Source: Bacillota bacterium (GTDB lineage: Bacteria; Bacillota; Clostridia; Christensenellales; Aristaeellaceae). Taken from it: DNA of 7,221 bases. Within the stretch, counting starts at the first letter, position 1. Each line of letters opens with the position of its first letter. Below the pieces are notes generated by a model. The model searched no databases. It was not told the origin of the DNA and saw nothing but the letters and a program-made list of their open reading frames with translations. Both the position numbers and the translations under genes were made by a program. Shown piece after piece: positions 1 through 6,956 of the stretch. Location: the NCBI GenBank assembly GCA_019137115.1, contig JAGVSV010000211.1:1-7221 (forward strand), given 5' to 3'.

Positions 1-1248
1 GCCGGAAAGCCCCTCAAACAGCGCGCCGGCACCGGCGCGCAGGCGCAGAGCATTGCGGATATTGAAGCCGGTGAGGAATCCCACCACCCCACCGGCATCC
101 CGGAGTTTGACCGCGTGCTGGGCGGCGGGCTGGTGGAAGGGTCGCTGCTGCTGATGGGCGGTGAGCCCGGCGTGGGCAAGAGCACGCTGCTTTTGCAGGT
201 GTGTGCGTCGCTGTCGCGCATGGGGCAGCGCGTGCTGTACGTCAGCGGCGAGGAAAGCGCCCGCCAGCTGAAGCTGCGCGCCGCGCGCCTGGGCGCCGGG
301 CAGGACAATTTCCTGGTGCTGGCCGAGAACGCGATGGACATGATCGAGCAGAAGCTGAACGCGCTGGCACCGGACTGTGTGGTGATTGACTCCATCCAGA
401 CCATGTACCGGCCGGAGATGGCCAGCGCGCCGGGCTCGGTCAGTCAGGTGCGGGAATGCGCGTCCCTACTGATGCGCTACGCCAAAACCACCGGCTGCTC
501 GGTGTTTCTGGTGGGGCATGTCACTAAGGAGGGCGCCATCGCCGGCCCCCGCGTGCTGGAGCACATGGTGGACGTGGTGATGTACTTTGAGGGCGATTAC
601 CAGCGCGAGTACCGGCTGCTGCGGGCGGTCAAGAACCGCTTTGGCTCGGTCAACGAGCTGGGCATCTTCGAAATGACCGGGCAGGGCATGCTGCCGGTAC
701 CCAACCCGTCCGAGACGCTGCTTGCGTCGCGCGCGGCCAACGTCAGCGGGTCGGCGGTGTTTTGCGGGATGGAGGGCAGCCGCCCGGTGCTGGTGGACAT
801 CCAGGCGCTGGCAGCGCAGTCCTTTTACCCCTCCCCCAAACGCACGGTCAACGGCATGGATCAGGCGCGCATCGCACTGCTGCTTGCGGTGCTGGAAAAG
901 CGCGCGGGGCTGAAGCTATATAACCAGGATGTGTACATCAACGTCGCCGGCGGGCTGTCGCTGGGCGAACCCGCCGCCGACCTGGCGGTGTGTCTGGCGG
1001 TGGCGTCTTCGCTGAGTGATATTGCGCTGCCCAAGGACGTCGCCGTGATGGGCGAGGTGGGGCTGGCGGGCGAAATCCGTCCCATCCCCAACCTGCAGCG
1101 GCGGCTGGCGGAGTGCAGGCGGCTGGGCTTTACGCGCGTGATCTGCCCCAAGGACCGGGAAGGCAAGGTGAAGGATCAAAACCTGCTGCATGTCACGTCC
1201 GTGGTGGAAGCCTTAATGTATCTGAAGCGTTTGCAGGAGCGTCCATGA
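1..1248 (+). CDS. radA: DNA repair protein RadA (Sms), 5'-truncated by window edge
   Basis: RadA is a RecA-like ATPase that promotes branch migration and D-loop processing during recombinational repair. The frame is open from base 1, so 415 residues are visible and the start is off the window. The family is about 450-460 residues long with an N-terminal four-cysteine zinc finger, so the missing part should be that finger and a short linker. Visible residues 31-53 contain the typical EFDRVLGGG stretch. Walker A is GEPGVGKST at 54-62, Walker B is VVIDS at 127-131, and the RadA-specific KNRFG motif is at 211-215. Residues from about 255 to the end form the Lon-protease-like domain, where GLSLGEPAADLA stands in place of the Lon catalytic-serine region, as is normal for non-proteolytic RadA. 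The gene ends at TGA 1246-1248. No disA gene follows, although disA is the usual downstream neighbour in many Firmicutes. I saw no clear terminator after the stop. Confidence 0.96.
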   Translation, partial: AGKPLKQRAGTGAQAQSIADIEAGEESHHPTGIPEFDRVLGGGLVEGSLLLMGGEPGVGKSTLLLQVCASLSRMGQRVLYVSGEESARQLKLRAARLGAGQDNFLVLAENAMDMIEQKLNALAPDCVVIDSIQTMYRPEMASAPGSVSQVRECASLLMRYAKTTGCSVFLVGHVTKEGAIAGPRVLEHMVDVVMYFEGDYQREYRLLRAVKNRFGSVNELGIFEMTGQGMLPVPNPSETLLASRAANVSGSAVFCGMEGSRPVLVDIQALAAQSFYPSPKRTVNGMDQARIALLLAVLEKRAGLKLYNQDVYINVAGGLSLGEPAADLAVCLAVASSLSDIALPKDVAVMGEVGLAGEIRPIPNLQRRLAECRRLGFTRVICPKDREGKVKDQNLLHVTSVVEALMYLKRLQERP

Positions 1249-1302
1249 CATACATTTCACAGTTTTGAAGCCTTTTCGTCACGCATTGTTACACGTTTGC
1301 CC

Positions 1303-1330
1303 TTGCTTTGGGTACCCGCCCGGCTATAAT
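1303..1330 (+). promoter_or_regulatory. Sigma-A-type promoter for the peptidoglycan-binding protein gene
   Basis: A -35 box TTGCTT (1303-1308, four of six matches to TTGACA) and a perfect -10 box TATAAT (1325-1330) are separated by 16 bases. Transcription should start at a purine near 1336-1337, leaving a leader of about 47 bases before the ATG at 1384. The site lies in the only sizeable non-coding gap on the + strand and faces the downstream gene. This is a sequence match only; the start site is inferred. Confidence 0.75.
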
Positions 1331-1335
1331 GGAGA

Positions 1336-1360
1336 GACAGAACGTCATTTTGGACCTGTC
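1336..1360 (+). promoter_or_regulatory. Possible 5'-terminal mRNA stem-loop in the leader
   Basis: GACAG (1336-1340) can pair with CTGTC (1356-1360), and inside it GTC (1344-1346) with GAC (1353-1355). This gives eight base pairs with a three-base bulge (AAC) and a six-base loop. The hairpin would begin at or next to the predicted transcription start. A stem at the extreme 5' end is known to stabilise mRNAs in Gram-positive bacteria; that role here is an inference. It leaves the Shine-Dalgarno site at 1373-1378 free. Confidence 0.4.
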
Positions 1361-1383
1361 AACATAGGAAATGAGGTGCGGGT

Positions 1384-2403
1384 ATGAAGAGGAAGTTGAC
1401 GGCACTTTTGCTGGCCGTGATCATGTGCCTCGCGGTGCTTGTCCCGGCAACGGCGGAACTGCTCAAATACCGCGACACGGGCCCGCGGGTTGGGCTGCTG
1501 GAACTCAAACTGGCCAACCTGAACTACTACACCGGCGAAATTGACAGCAAGTTCGGCTACCTGTTGTACCAGGCGGTGCGCGCCTACCAGAAGAACAACG
1601 GGCTGAAGGTAGACGGCGTGGCCGGGCCCGAGACGCTGAACGCCCTGGGCATGGGGCCCGCCATGGGCGTGCCGGCGCCCGCCCCGCTCAAACTCACCTA
1701 CGGCAGCTCCGGCGCGCAGGTCACCCAGGTGCAGGACCGCTTGCGCGAGCTGGGGTACTTCGCTTACGCCAGCGATGGCAATTATTTTGACAGCACCTAC
1801 TACGCGGTCATCGCCTTCCAGCGCAACAACTACCTGACCGCCGACGGCATCGTGGGCGACGGCACATGGGCCCGGCTGTTCAGCGTCAACGCGATTGGCA
1901 AGGTGTCCTCCGTGCCCACGTCGGTGCTGCGCCTGAAGTACGGCGACAGCGTCCCCGAGGTGACCAAACTGCAGCAGCGGCTGGCCGCCCTGGGCTATTA
2001 CACCCGCACGGTGGACGGCAAGTTTGGCTACTACACCGTCCTGTGCGTACGCGCTTTCCAGGCCAAAAACCTGATCAAGGTGGACAGCGTGGTGGGCCCC
2101 ATCACTTGGGACGCGCTGATGGGCGCGGCCGCGATTCCGGCGGACAAGGCCACCCCGGCCGATCCTGCCATCAAGGTATTCCGGCTGATCAAGGACGACA
2201 AGGGCCCGGACATCCTGGTCATGCAGAAGCGGCTGACGGAGCTCAAATACTACGCCGGCTCCCTGGACAGCGTGTTCAACTATACGCTGTACCTGTCGGT
2301 GCGCAAGTTCCAGCGGCTGAACGGCCTGAAGGTGGACGGTGTGGTGGGTGAGAAAACCTGGGCCAAAATGATGAGTCCGGACGCGGTTGCCTACAGCAAG
2401 TAA
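1384..2403 (+). CDS. Secreted protein with four peptidoglycan-binding (PG_binding_1) modules
   Basis: This 339-residue protein is predicted to be exported and to bind the cell wall. Residues 1-24 form a signal peptide: MKRK, a hydrophobic core, and a likely cut after ATA before Glu25. The rest is four modules of the PG_binding_1 type at about 26-89, 101-166, 181-246 and 265-330. Each has the pattern xVxxLQxRLxxLxYY...DxxFxxxxxxAVxxFQxxNxLxxDGxVGxxTWxxL, separated by Pro/Ala-rich or short linkers. No amidase, lytic transglycosylase, L,D-transpeptidase, protease or LPXTG sorting signal is present, so a catalytic role is not supported. It could be a wall-organising, adaptor or spore-coat/cortex factor. 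The start is supported by GAGGTG at 1373-1378, five bases upstream. The gene has its own promoter (1303-1330) and a terminator (2415-2443), so it is probably mainly monocistronic. Substrate and partner are unknown. Confidence 0.9.
   Translation: MKRKLTALLLAVIMCLAVLVPATAELLKYRDTGPRVGLLELKLANLNYYTGEIDSKFGYLLYQAVRAYQKNNGLKVDGVAGPETLNALGMGPAMGVPAPAPLKLTYGSSGAQVTQVQDRLRELGYFAYASDGNYFDSTYYAVIAFQRNNYLTADGIVGDGTWARLFSVNAIGKVSSVPTSVLRLKYGDSVPEVTKLQQRLAALGYYTRTVDGKFGYYTVLCVRAFQAKNLIKVDSVVGPITWDALMGAAAIPADKATPADPAIKVFRLIKDDKGPDILVMQKRLTELKYYAGSLDSVFNYTLYLSVRKFQRLNGLKVDGVVGEKTWAKMMSPDAVAYSK
1459..2373 (+). repeat. Four tandem diverged peptidoglycan-binding modules
   Basis: Approximate module spans are 1459-1650, 1684-1881, 1924-2121 and 2176-2373. 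The best-conserved block is the end of each module, with protein text such as LKVDGVAG, LTADGIVG, IKVDSVVG and LKVDGVVG. Similarity remains visible in the DNA of modules 1, 3 and 4 (for example AAGGTGGAC-type stretches near 1612, 2077 and 2329). Module 2 is the most diverged and has a longer aromatic insertion (NYFDSTYY). The repeats are similar but far from identical, so duplication is old. Confidence 0.85.
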
Positions 2404-2414
2404 CTTTGTCCCAC

Positions 2415-2443
2415 AGGGCCCGCCCCGGCGGGCCTTTGCTTTG
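2415..2443 (+). terminator. Rho-independent terminator after the wall-binding gene
   Basis: GGCCCGC (2417-2423) pairs with GCGGGCC (2428-2434) around a four-base loop, and the stem can be extended by G-U and A-U pairs at its base. It is followed by TTTGCTTTG, an interrupted T tract. It begins 12 bases after the stop codon. The interrupted tract may make it leaky, which matters because no separate promoter for the next gene is visible. Confidence 0.75.
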
Positions 2444-2451
2444 CAAAAAAT

Positions 2452-2456
2452 GAGGT
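2452..2456 (+). promoter_or_regulatory. Shine-Dalgarno site that decides the pyk start
   Basis: GAGGT lies one base from the ATG at 2458 and four bases from the ATG at 2461. One base is too close for normal initiation, so the second ATG is favoured. The resulting MRKTKIVCT N-terminus is also the form usually seen in bacterial pyruvate kinases. Confidence 0.65.
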
Positions 2457-2460
2457 CATG

Positions 2461-3888
2461 ATGCGCAAAACGAAAATTGTCTGCACCCTGGGCCCCGCGT
2501 CCAACACCGCGCCTGTTATCCGGCAGATGATGGAAGCCGGGATGAACGTGGCCCGCTTCAACTTCTCCCACGGCACGCATGCGTCACATCTGGCGATGCT
2601 GCAGGAGTTGGACCGCGTGCGCAACGACATGGGCGAGCCGGTGGCGGCGCTGATGGATACCCGTGGGCCGGAGGTGCGCCTGGGCACGTTTGCCGAGGGA
2701 AGGGTCATGCTGAACGTAGGCGATCGCTTCACGCTGACCGGCCGGCCGGTGCAGGGCGATGCCAACATCGTGTCCATCACCTACCCGGAGCTGGCCCACG
2801 ACTTGGGCGACCACACACGCATCTTGATTGATGACGGCAATATAGAGTTGCGCGTGGAGGACGTGGACGGCCAGGACATTCACACGCGCGTGGTGTCCGG
2901 CGGGCCGCTGTCCGACCGCAAGGGCGTCAATATTCCCGGCGTCCGGCTGGGCCTGCCGTACATCGACCAACGGGACGAGGACGACCTGCTGTTTGGCATC
3001 CGCACCGGGTTTGACTATGTAGCGGCCTCCTTTGTGCGCAGCGCGGAGGACCTGCTGCAGATGCGCACGCTGCTGGACCGCAACGGCGGGCAGCACATCC
3101 GCCTGATCGCCAAGATTGAGAACGCCGAAGGGGTCGCCAACATCGGGGAGATCATCCAGCACAGCGATGGCATTATGGTGGCCCGCGGTGACCTGGGGGT
3201 CGAAGTGCCGCTGGAGGAAATCCCCGTGCTGCAAAAGCAGATCATCCGCCTGGGCTCCATGGCCGGGCGGCCGGTGATCACCGCCACCCAGATGCTGGAA
3301 AGCATGGGCACGCACCCGCGGCCTACCCGAGCGGAGATCACCGACGTGGCCAACGCGATCTATGACGGCACCAGCGCCACGATGCTCTCCGGCGAAACCG
3401 CCAACGGCAAATATCCCGTGGAGGCAGTGCGCACGATGGCGCGCATCGCCGAGCGCACCGAGCAGGACATCAACTACGCTAAGCGCTTTGTGGAGCACAC
3501 ATTGACCGGCGCGCAGGAGAGCATCACCAACGCGATCAGCCACGCGACGTGCCTGATCGCCTACCGCCTGAACGCCACGGCGATCATCTCGGTCACCAAG
3601 TCAGGCACCACCGCGCGCATGATCAGCCGCTTCCGCCCCAGCATGCCCATTGTGGCCTGCACGCCGGAGGCAGTCACGCGCCGCCAGCTCAGCCTGTCCT
3701 GGGGCGTCACGCCGCTGATCATGCCGGAGGAGCGCGTGACCGACGTGCTGTTCCAGCAGGCGGTCTACGTCGCGCGGAATGCCAAACTGGTCGCCCCGGG
3801 CGACACGGTGGTCTTAACCGCGGGCGTGCCGCTTGCCAAAACCGGCAACACCAATCTGATCAAGGTGGTGCAGGTGCCGGAGAACTGA
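2461..3888 (+). CDS. pyk: Pyruvate kinase, short form
   Basis: Catalyses the last step of glycolysis in the cytoplasm: phosphoenolpyruvate + ADP to pyruvate + ATP. From ATG 2461 the protein has 475 residues, close to the roughly 470-residue short form. It lacks the extra C-terminal PEP-utiliser-like domain found in Bacillus-type enzymes. Visible motifs are KTKIVCTLGPAS near the N-terminus, ARFNFSHG (31-38), DTRGPEVRLG (66-75), the active-site block LIAKIENAEG with catalytic Lys218 and metal-ligand Glu220, ARGDLG (241-246), TATQMLES, and TSATMLSGETANGKYP. The allosteric C-terminal domain runs from about 350 and ends in GNTNLIKVVQV. Glu71 is at the position that marks potassium-dependent enzymes (Glu117 in rabbit muscle), so potassium dependence is predicted. 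An upstream ATG at 2458 would add one Met. No own promoter is seen in the 57-base gap; readthrough from the preceding gene or a distal promoter is possible. Confidence 0.97.
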   Translation: MRKTKIVCTLGPASNTAPVIRQMMEAGMNVARFNFSHGTHASHLAMLQELDRVRNDMGEPVAALMDTRGPEVRLGTFAEGRVMLNVGDRFTLTGRPVQGDANIVSITYPELAHDLGDHTRILIDDGNIELRVEDVDGQDIHTRVVSGGPLSDRKGVNIPGVRLGLPYIDQRDEDDLLFGIRTGFDYVAASFVRSAEDLLQMRTLLDRNGGQHIRLIAKIENAEGVANIGEIIQHSDGIMVARGDLGVEVPLEEIPVLQKQIIRLGSMAGRPVITATQMLESMGTHPRPTRAEITDVANAIYDGTSATMLSGETANGKYPVEAVRTMARIAERTEQDINYAKRFVEHTLTGAQESITNAISHATCLIAYRLNATAIISVTKSGTTARMISRFRPSMPIVACTPEAVTRRQLSLSWGVTPLIMPEERVTDVLFQQAVYVARNAKLVAPGDTVVLTAGVPLAKTGNTNLIKVVQVPEN

Positions 3889-3913
3889 TCTCATTGGACG
3901 CTTGTCCCATTGG

Positions 3914-3941
3914 AAAAGGCACCCCGCGCGGGGTGCCTTTT
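3914..3941. terminator. Bidirectional terminator between convergent pyk and oppA-like genes
   Basis: A perfect 28-base palindrome. The left arm is AAAAGGCACCCCGC (3914-3927) and the right arm is its exact reverse complement (3928-3941). In RNA this gives a 12-pair stem with a four-base loop. It ends in a T run read from either strand, so it can serve both genes. It starts 25 bases after the pyk stop and lies 18 bases beyond the stop of the minus-strand gene. Confidence 0.92.
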
Positions 3942-3959
3942 CGTTGGGAACCGGTGTGC

Positions 3960-5924
3960 TTATTTGCCGAACTGCACGTCGTTGTTGCCGCTGGCGGTGG
4001 TCCACATTTCCAGCATGTTGATCGGGTCGTTGAAGTCCGCGATCCAGCCGTTGCGAGCCACGTCATAGTTGCCAGCCTTGCGCTCGTTGAGGAACACGTT
4101 CCACTCCAGCGTCTTGATGCTCATTGTGATGCCCACTTCCGCCAGGTCCTGCTGGACGGTTTCGGCAATCGCAACGTGGCCGGCGCTCGGGTTAGTGACA
4201 TATTCGAAGTTGATCGGGGTCTCGGCGGACAGCTTGTTGCCGTCGTCAAACTGGTAGCCGGCGGCCTTGAGCAGCTCGATGGCGCCGTTCAGGTCACGCT
4301 CCACCGGGAAGTAGCCGTCGCCCACCGGGTACTGCCAGCCAGCGGCGTCCTTGAAGATGCCGTTGTTGCCATCCAGCATGCCGGCGGGGATGAAGCTGGT
4401 CGCTACCTGCTGACCGGTCTGACCGATGTTCTCCACGATGTAGGGGCGGTCGATCAGCAGACCGAACGCCTTGCGCATGTTGGCGGCTTCGGTAACCGTC
4501 TTGCCCTCAAAGAGCTTGGACTTGACGTTGAAGTTGATGTAGTAGGTGCCCAGCTGGTTGACCACCTGGAACTCGGGGTTCTGGGACTCCAGCAGGCCCT
4601 TGATCTCGTCCTGCGGCACGGTGTCGATGAAGTCCAGGTCGCCCGCGTTGTAGGCGGCGTAAATGGCCGTCTCGTCAGAAGACAGCATGAACTCGAGCTT
4701 TTCGAGCTTCACGTTCTCGGCATCCCAGAAGTTGGGGTTCTTCACATAAACCATGCTCTCGTTGTGCGCCCAGCTTTCCAGCGTGAAGGCACCTGAAGTC
4801 ACAAAGCCCGCTTCCAGCGCCCATGCGCCGGGGTTGACGACGTTGCCGGCTTCATCCTTGTAGCCTTCCGCGGCTTCCACGGACGCCTGGTGCACCGGGA
4901 AGAGCACCGGGAACGCGGCCAGGTCGAGGAAGTACGCCGTGGGGGTGGACAGCTTGACCGTCAGGGTCAGGCCATCTTCCGATGCCGTCACGTTCAGCGC
5001 GGGCGCCAGGTCATAGCCGCCGGCGGTGTTGCCGTCTTCGTCCGGCTCCACTGCCACGTACTGGTCATCCACCAGGTTGTAGGCGCCGGTGCCATCGGCG
5101 TTCTCGGCATAGGTGTAGTAACCTTCCACGCTGTTGAGCATGTAGGAGTAGTCCGCTGCCGTCTCGGGGGCTGCGGCGCGCTTCCAGGAATACTCAAAGT
5201 CCTTGGCGGTCAGCGGATCGCCGTTAGACCATTTGAGGCCTTCGCGGATGGCAAACTCATACGTCAGGCCGTCCTCGGACACCGTAACGCCGGTGGCGAA
5301 GTTGGGCGACAGCACGCCTTCGGCGTTGTAGGTGTACAGACCGCCAAAGGAGTTGATCGCCAGGCCCGCGCCGTCAACGCTGCTGTTGAGCGCCGGGTCA
5401 AGCTTGTCCGGCTCGCTGGCCAGGTTGATGCGCAACGTGTCGCTGTCACCATTGGTGGCGTACAGGAAGAACTTGTTGCCATAGTTGTTGCTGAAGAAAC
5501 CTTTCACCGGCTCCTTCTTCATGAACAGGTCGTTGTAGTAGTAGATCGGCACGATGGCGCCGGTGTCCATCAGCATGTCCTCTGCCTGGTGCATCAGCGT
5601 GACGCGGTTGGCAAAGTCCGCCGTGGTCTTGATCTGGTTGATCAGATCGTCATAGGGAGCCCAGTTCGGCGTGGGGCCTTTGGCGCGCTCGGCGGCCAGT
5701 TCGGCTTCGGCGCGGGCCATCTCAGCGGCCGCGGCTTCGCCCTTGACGGTCTCCAGATCCTTTTTCAGGGTCTTGATCTGCGCGGTCATGTCGGCGACCT
5801 GCTTGTCCAGGTCGTTCTTCTGGTTGTACATTACACCAGCGAACACAACTGCTGCCACCAGCAGGATGGCGAGGATGACATTGATTGTCTTGTTCTTCGC
5901 CTCGGGGTTCGTCTTGTTGTCCAT
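3960..5924 (-). CDS. Membrane-anchored, apparently circularly permuted family 5 oligopeptide-binding protein (OppA-like)
   Basis: Predicted extracellular peptide-binding subunit of an Opp/Dpp ABC importer, 654 residues from ATG 5922-5924. That start has GGAGG five bases upstream; an in-frame ATG at 5934-5936 overlaps this site and is unlikely. Residues 1-13 are polar and lysine-containing, 14-33 form one membrane segment, and 36-82 form a heptad-like, Lys/Glu/Ala-rich coiled coil. There is no lipobox cysteine, unlike usual Gram-positive binding proteins. Residues 84-156 match the normal C-terminal end of the family (YDDLINQ, AEDMLMDTGAIVPIYYYND, VKGFF). The normal N-terminal part follows: DTLRINLASEPDKLDP (162-177), then the SBP_bac_5 signature around GLTYEFAIREGLKWSNGDPLTAKDF. 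The protein ends at GWIADFNDPINMLEMWTTAS...FGK, where the family normally continues into the YDxLI segment. It is the last gene of an oppD-oppF-binding-protein operon. Family assignment is firm; specificity is unknown. Confidence 0.92.
   Translation of the reverse strand: MDNKTNPEAKNKTINVILAILLVAAVVFAGVMYNQKNDLDKQVADMTAQIKTLKKDLETVKGEAAAAEMARAEAELAAERAKGPTPNWAPYDDLINQIKTTADFANRVTLMHQAEDMLMDTGAIVPIYYYNDLFMKKEPVKGFFSNNYGNKFFLYATNGDSDTLRINLASEPDKLDPALNSSVDGAGLAINSFGGLYTYNAEGVLSPNFATGVTVSEDGLTYEFAIREGLKWSNGDPLTAKDFEYSWKRAAAPETAADYSYMLNSVEGYYTYAENADGTGAYNLVDDQYVAVEPDEDGNTAGGYDLAPALNVTASEDGLTLTVKLSTPTAYFLDLAAFPVLFPVHQASVEAAEGYKDEAGNVVNPGAWALEAGFVTSGAFTLESWAHNESMVYVKNPNFWDAENVKLEKLEFMLSSDETAIYAAYNAGDLDFIDTVPQDEIKGLLESQNPEFQVVNQLGTYYINFNVKSKLFEGKTVTEAANMRKAFGLLIDRPYIVENIGQTGQQVATSFIPAGMLDGNNGIFKDAAGWQYPVGDGYFPVERDLNGAIELLKAAGYQFDDGNKLSAETPINFEYVTNPSAGHVAIAETVQQDLAEVGITMSIKTLEWNVFLNERKAGNYDVARNGWIADFNDPINMLEMWTTASGNNDVQFGK
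5457..5675 (-). other. Displaced C-terminal segment of the binding protein, now near its N-terminus
   Basis: This stretch encodes residues 84-156. It has the order seen at the extreme C-terminus of ordinary family 5 binding proteins: YDxLI, a helix with AExxLMD, then AIVPIYYYNDLF, a KKEPVKGFF turn and a final aromatic strand. It joins through ATNGDS directly onto the usual mature N-terminal sequence TLRINLASEPDKLDP. The reading frame is intact across both joins. The match is from memory of the family pattern, not an alignment. Confidence 0.75.
5679..5885 (-). other. Membrane anchor and coiled-coil stalk of the binding protein
   Basis: Encodes residues 14-82. INVILAILLVAAVVFAGVMY is a single hydrophobic span after a lysine-bearing cytoplasmic tail, giving an N-in, C-out orientation. 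It is followed by about 47 residues with hydrophobic positions spaced as in heptads (LDKQVADMTAQIKTLKKDLE) and then an Ala/Glu-rich helix, with no proline until GPTP at 83-86. No signal-peptidase II cysteine is present, so the tether is protein rather than lipid. Confidence 0.8.
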
Positions 5925-5929
5925 GGGTA

Positions 5930-5934
5930 CCTCC
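5930..5934 (-). promoter_or_regulatory. Shine-Dalgarno site that decides the oppA-like start
   Basis: On the minus strand GGAGG (5934 down to 5930) is followed by TACCC and then ATG at 5924. The alternative ATG at 5936 shares its G with this site and has no good site of its own, so the protein most likely begins MDNKTN. Confidence 0.85.
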
Positions 5935-5956
5935 ATTGAATTATTCCCTATTTCAA

Positions 5957-5972
5957 CAGTTCAGGTGAACTG
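5957..5972 (-). other. Intercistronic hairpin between oppF and the binding-protein gene
   Basis: CAGTTCA and TGAACTG arms (5957-5963 and 5966-5972) form a perfect inverted repeat with two bases between, so about six pairs and a four-base loop in RNA. It starts one base after the oppF stop codon. No U run follows on the minus strand, so it is not a standard terminator. It could protect or process the mRNA so that the binding protein is made in excess over the ATPases; this role is inferred. Confidence 0.5.
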
Positions 5973-5973
5973 C

Positions 5974-6939
<966 letters not shown>

Positions 6940-6942
<3 letters not shown>

Positions 6943-6956
6943 CAGCTCACCTCCCC
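6940..6956 (-). promoter_or_regulatory. Overlapping oppD stop and oppF start with strong Shine-Dalgarno site
   Basis: The minus strand reads GGGGAGG, seven bases, then ATG; the last bases form TGATG, in which TGA ends oppD and ATG begins oppF. Such overlaps usually couple translation and keep two subunits at equal amounts, which suits an OppD-OppF heterodimer. Confidence 0.85.

Noticed and set aside
115..1248. GTG at 115 as the radA start
   Set aside because: Conserved RadA residues (EFDRVL) lie upstream in the same open frame, no ribosome site precedes the GTG, and the family needs an N-terminal zinc finger.
1384..1455. Lipoprotein signal in the wall-binding protein (Cys15)
   Set aside because: The residues before the cysteine are V-I-M, not a lipobox, and the cysteine lies in the middle of the hydrophobic core. 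The ATA site at 22-24 fits ordinary signal peptidase I cleavage better.
1345..2580. Long minus-strand open frame of 411 codons across the wall-binding gene
   Set aside because: It lies opposite a gene with a clear signal peptide and repeats. Its product is rich in His, Gly, Arg and Val without domain order, which is typical of the antisense frame of GC-rich coding DNA. It also runs through the terminator and promoter-proximal region.
2584..3543. Minus-strand open frame of 319 codons opposite pyk
   Set aside because: pyk carries every expected catalytic motif in the plus strand; the antisense product resembles no family.
3549..4796. Plus-strand open frame of 415 codons spanning the end of pyk and the antisense of the binding-protein gene
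   Set aside because: It crosses two well-supported genes in other frames and the bidirectional terminator. No family motif was recognised.
3960..5924. Frameshift or pseudogene explanation for the missing C-terminus of the binding protein
   Set aside because: One frame is intact for 654 codons and the missing segment is present, complete and in frame, near the N-terminus. Nothing resembling it follows the stop codon, where a terminator starts within 18 bases.
4890..5939. Plus-strand open frame of 349 codons opposite the binding-protein gene
   Set aside because: Low-complexity Val/Gly/His/Gln product with no recognisable motif; a shadow of the minus-strand gene.
5937..5956. TTGAA/TTCAA inverted repeat with an 11-base spacer just before the binding-protein ribosome site
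   Set aside because: Five-base AT-rich arms with a long loop are expected by chance, and there is no correctly spaced -35/-10 pair to make it an operator or promoter.
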